Shown here piece after piece: positions 6,598-6,829 of a stretch of DNA of 6,829 bases. Source of the DNA: Paracoccaceae bacterium (lineage in GTDB: Bacteria > Pseudomonadota > Alphaproteobacteria > Rhodobacterales > Rhodobacteraceae); assembly GCA_002746395.1 (NCBI GenBank), contig NVXA01000006.1, positions 60,608-67,436 of the forward strand, written 5' to 3'. The translations under genes were made by a program, and so were the position numbers. The notes under the pieces were generated by a model. The model did not search any database and was not told the DNA's origin. It worked only from the letters and a program-made list of their open reading frames with translations. The number at the start of each line of letters is the position of its first letter. Position 1 is the first letter of the stretch.

Positions 6598-6626
6598 TTG
6601 CCCTTTGCCGCAGCCTGCCCTATATC
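6598..6626 (+). promoter_or_regulatory. Candidate sigma70 promoter of prfC
   Basis: TTGCCC (6598-6603) and TATATC (6621-6626) are separated by exactly 17 nt. The predicted start of transcription falls on or within a base or two of the prfC ATG at 6633, which would give a leaderless or nearly leaderless mRNA. Confidence 0.5.
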
Positions 6627-6632
6627 GCGGAC

Positions 6633-6829
6633 ATGTTAGATAACGCCCAAACCCATCCCGAAATCGCCCGCCGCCGAACCTTTGCGATCATCTCGCATCC
6701 GGACGCCGGCAAAACGACCCTAACGGAAAAATTCCTGCTGTTTGGCGGGGCTATCCAGATGGCGGGGCAAGTGCGCGCCAAAGGCGATGCACGGCGCTCG
6801 CGTTCTGACTTTATGCAGATGGAAAAGGA
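6633..6829 (+). CDS. prfC: Peptide chain release factor 3 (RF3), N-terminal fragment
   Basis: The open frame runs off the right edge, giving the first 65 residues of a protein that is about 530 residues in E. coli. RF3 is a cytoplasmic translational GTPase that recycles RF1 and RF2 from the ribosome after termination. The stretch [20 protein letters not shown] (13-32) is the RF3 N-terminus with the G1/P-loop (SHPDAGKT, 21-28). [13 protein letters not shown] and SDFMQMEK follow, lining up with E. coli LLFGQAIQTAGTV and SDWMEMEK. The 12 residues before RRTF are close to the E. coli N-terminal length, which supports this ATG. No Shine-Dalgarno sequence precedes it. The gene diverges from the lipoprotein gene with a 105-nt gap. 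Confidence 0.95.
   Translation, partial: MLDNAQTHPEIARRRTFAIISHPDAGKTTLTEKFLLFGGAIQMAGQVRAKGDARRSRSDFMQMEK

Overview
This window reads as ordinary chromosomal sequence of an alphaproteobacterium, most likely a Rhodobacterales (Roseobacter-group) marine bacterium of moderate GC content. The reasons are the tatA-tatB-tatC order with a long Lys/Ala/Pro-rich TatB tail, an extended TatC, a DUF815-type AAA+ ATPase immediately after tatC, and the style of the encoded proteins. This placement rests on protein resemblance recalled from memory, not on a search.

Layout: every complete gene lies on the minus strand, so transcription runs right to left. From right to left they are: a small I78-family lipoprotein (6527-6192); a divergent member of the short-chain dehydrogenase/reductase (SDR) superfamily (6175-5396), 16 nt downstream; a sodium:solute symporter (5278-3878); an FbpC-like ABC-transporter ATPase with a TTG start (3824-2754); then tatA (2608-2393), tatB (2375-1791), tatC (1794-874) and an AAA+ ATPase (874-29). 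At the right edge, on the plus strand and diverging from the lipoprotein gene, is the 5' end of prfC, encoding peptide chain release factor 3 (6633 to beyond 6829). Coding density is very high. No gap exceeds about 150 bases, and I see no RNA genes, insertion sequences, CRISPR arrays or phage genes.

How the genes relate: tatABC make the twin-arginine translocase. The tatB/tatC overlap (ATGA) and the tatC/ATPase overlap (TAATG) imply one translationally coupled operon that includes the AAA+ protein. The lipoprotein and the SDR protein are probably co-transcribed. The symporter and the ABC ATPase each seem to stand alone, and no permease or binding protein for the ABC ATPase lies here.

No undescribed multi-gene system is evident. 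The points most worth a second look are: a 14-bp-arm inverted repeat touching the symporter ribosome-binding site; a near-perfect 24-bp palindrome across the ABC ATPase stop codon; a prfC start that looks leaderless; an SDR-superfamily protein whose catalytic Tyr and Lys are replaced; and opposite charge on the cytoplasmic tails of TatB and TatC.
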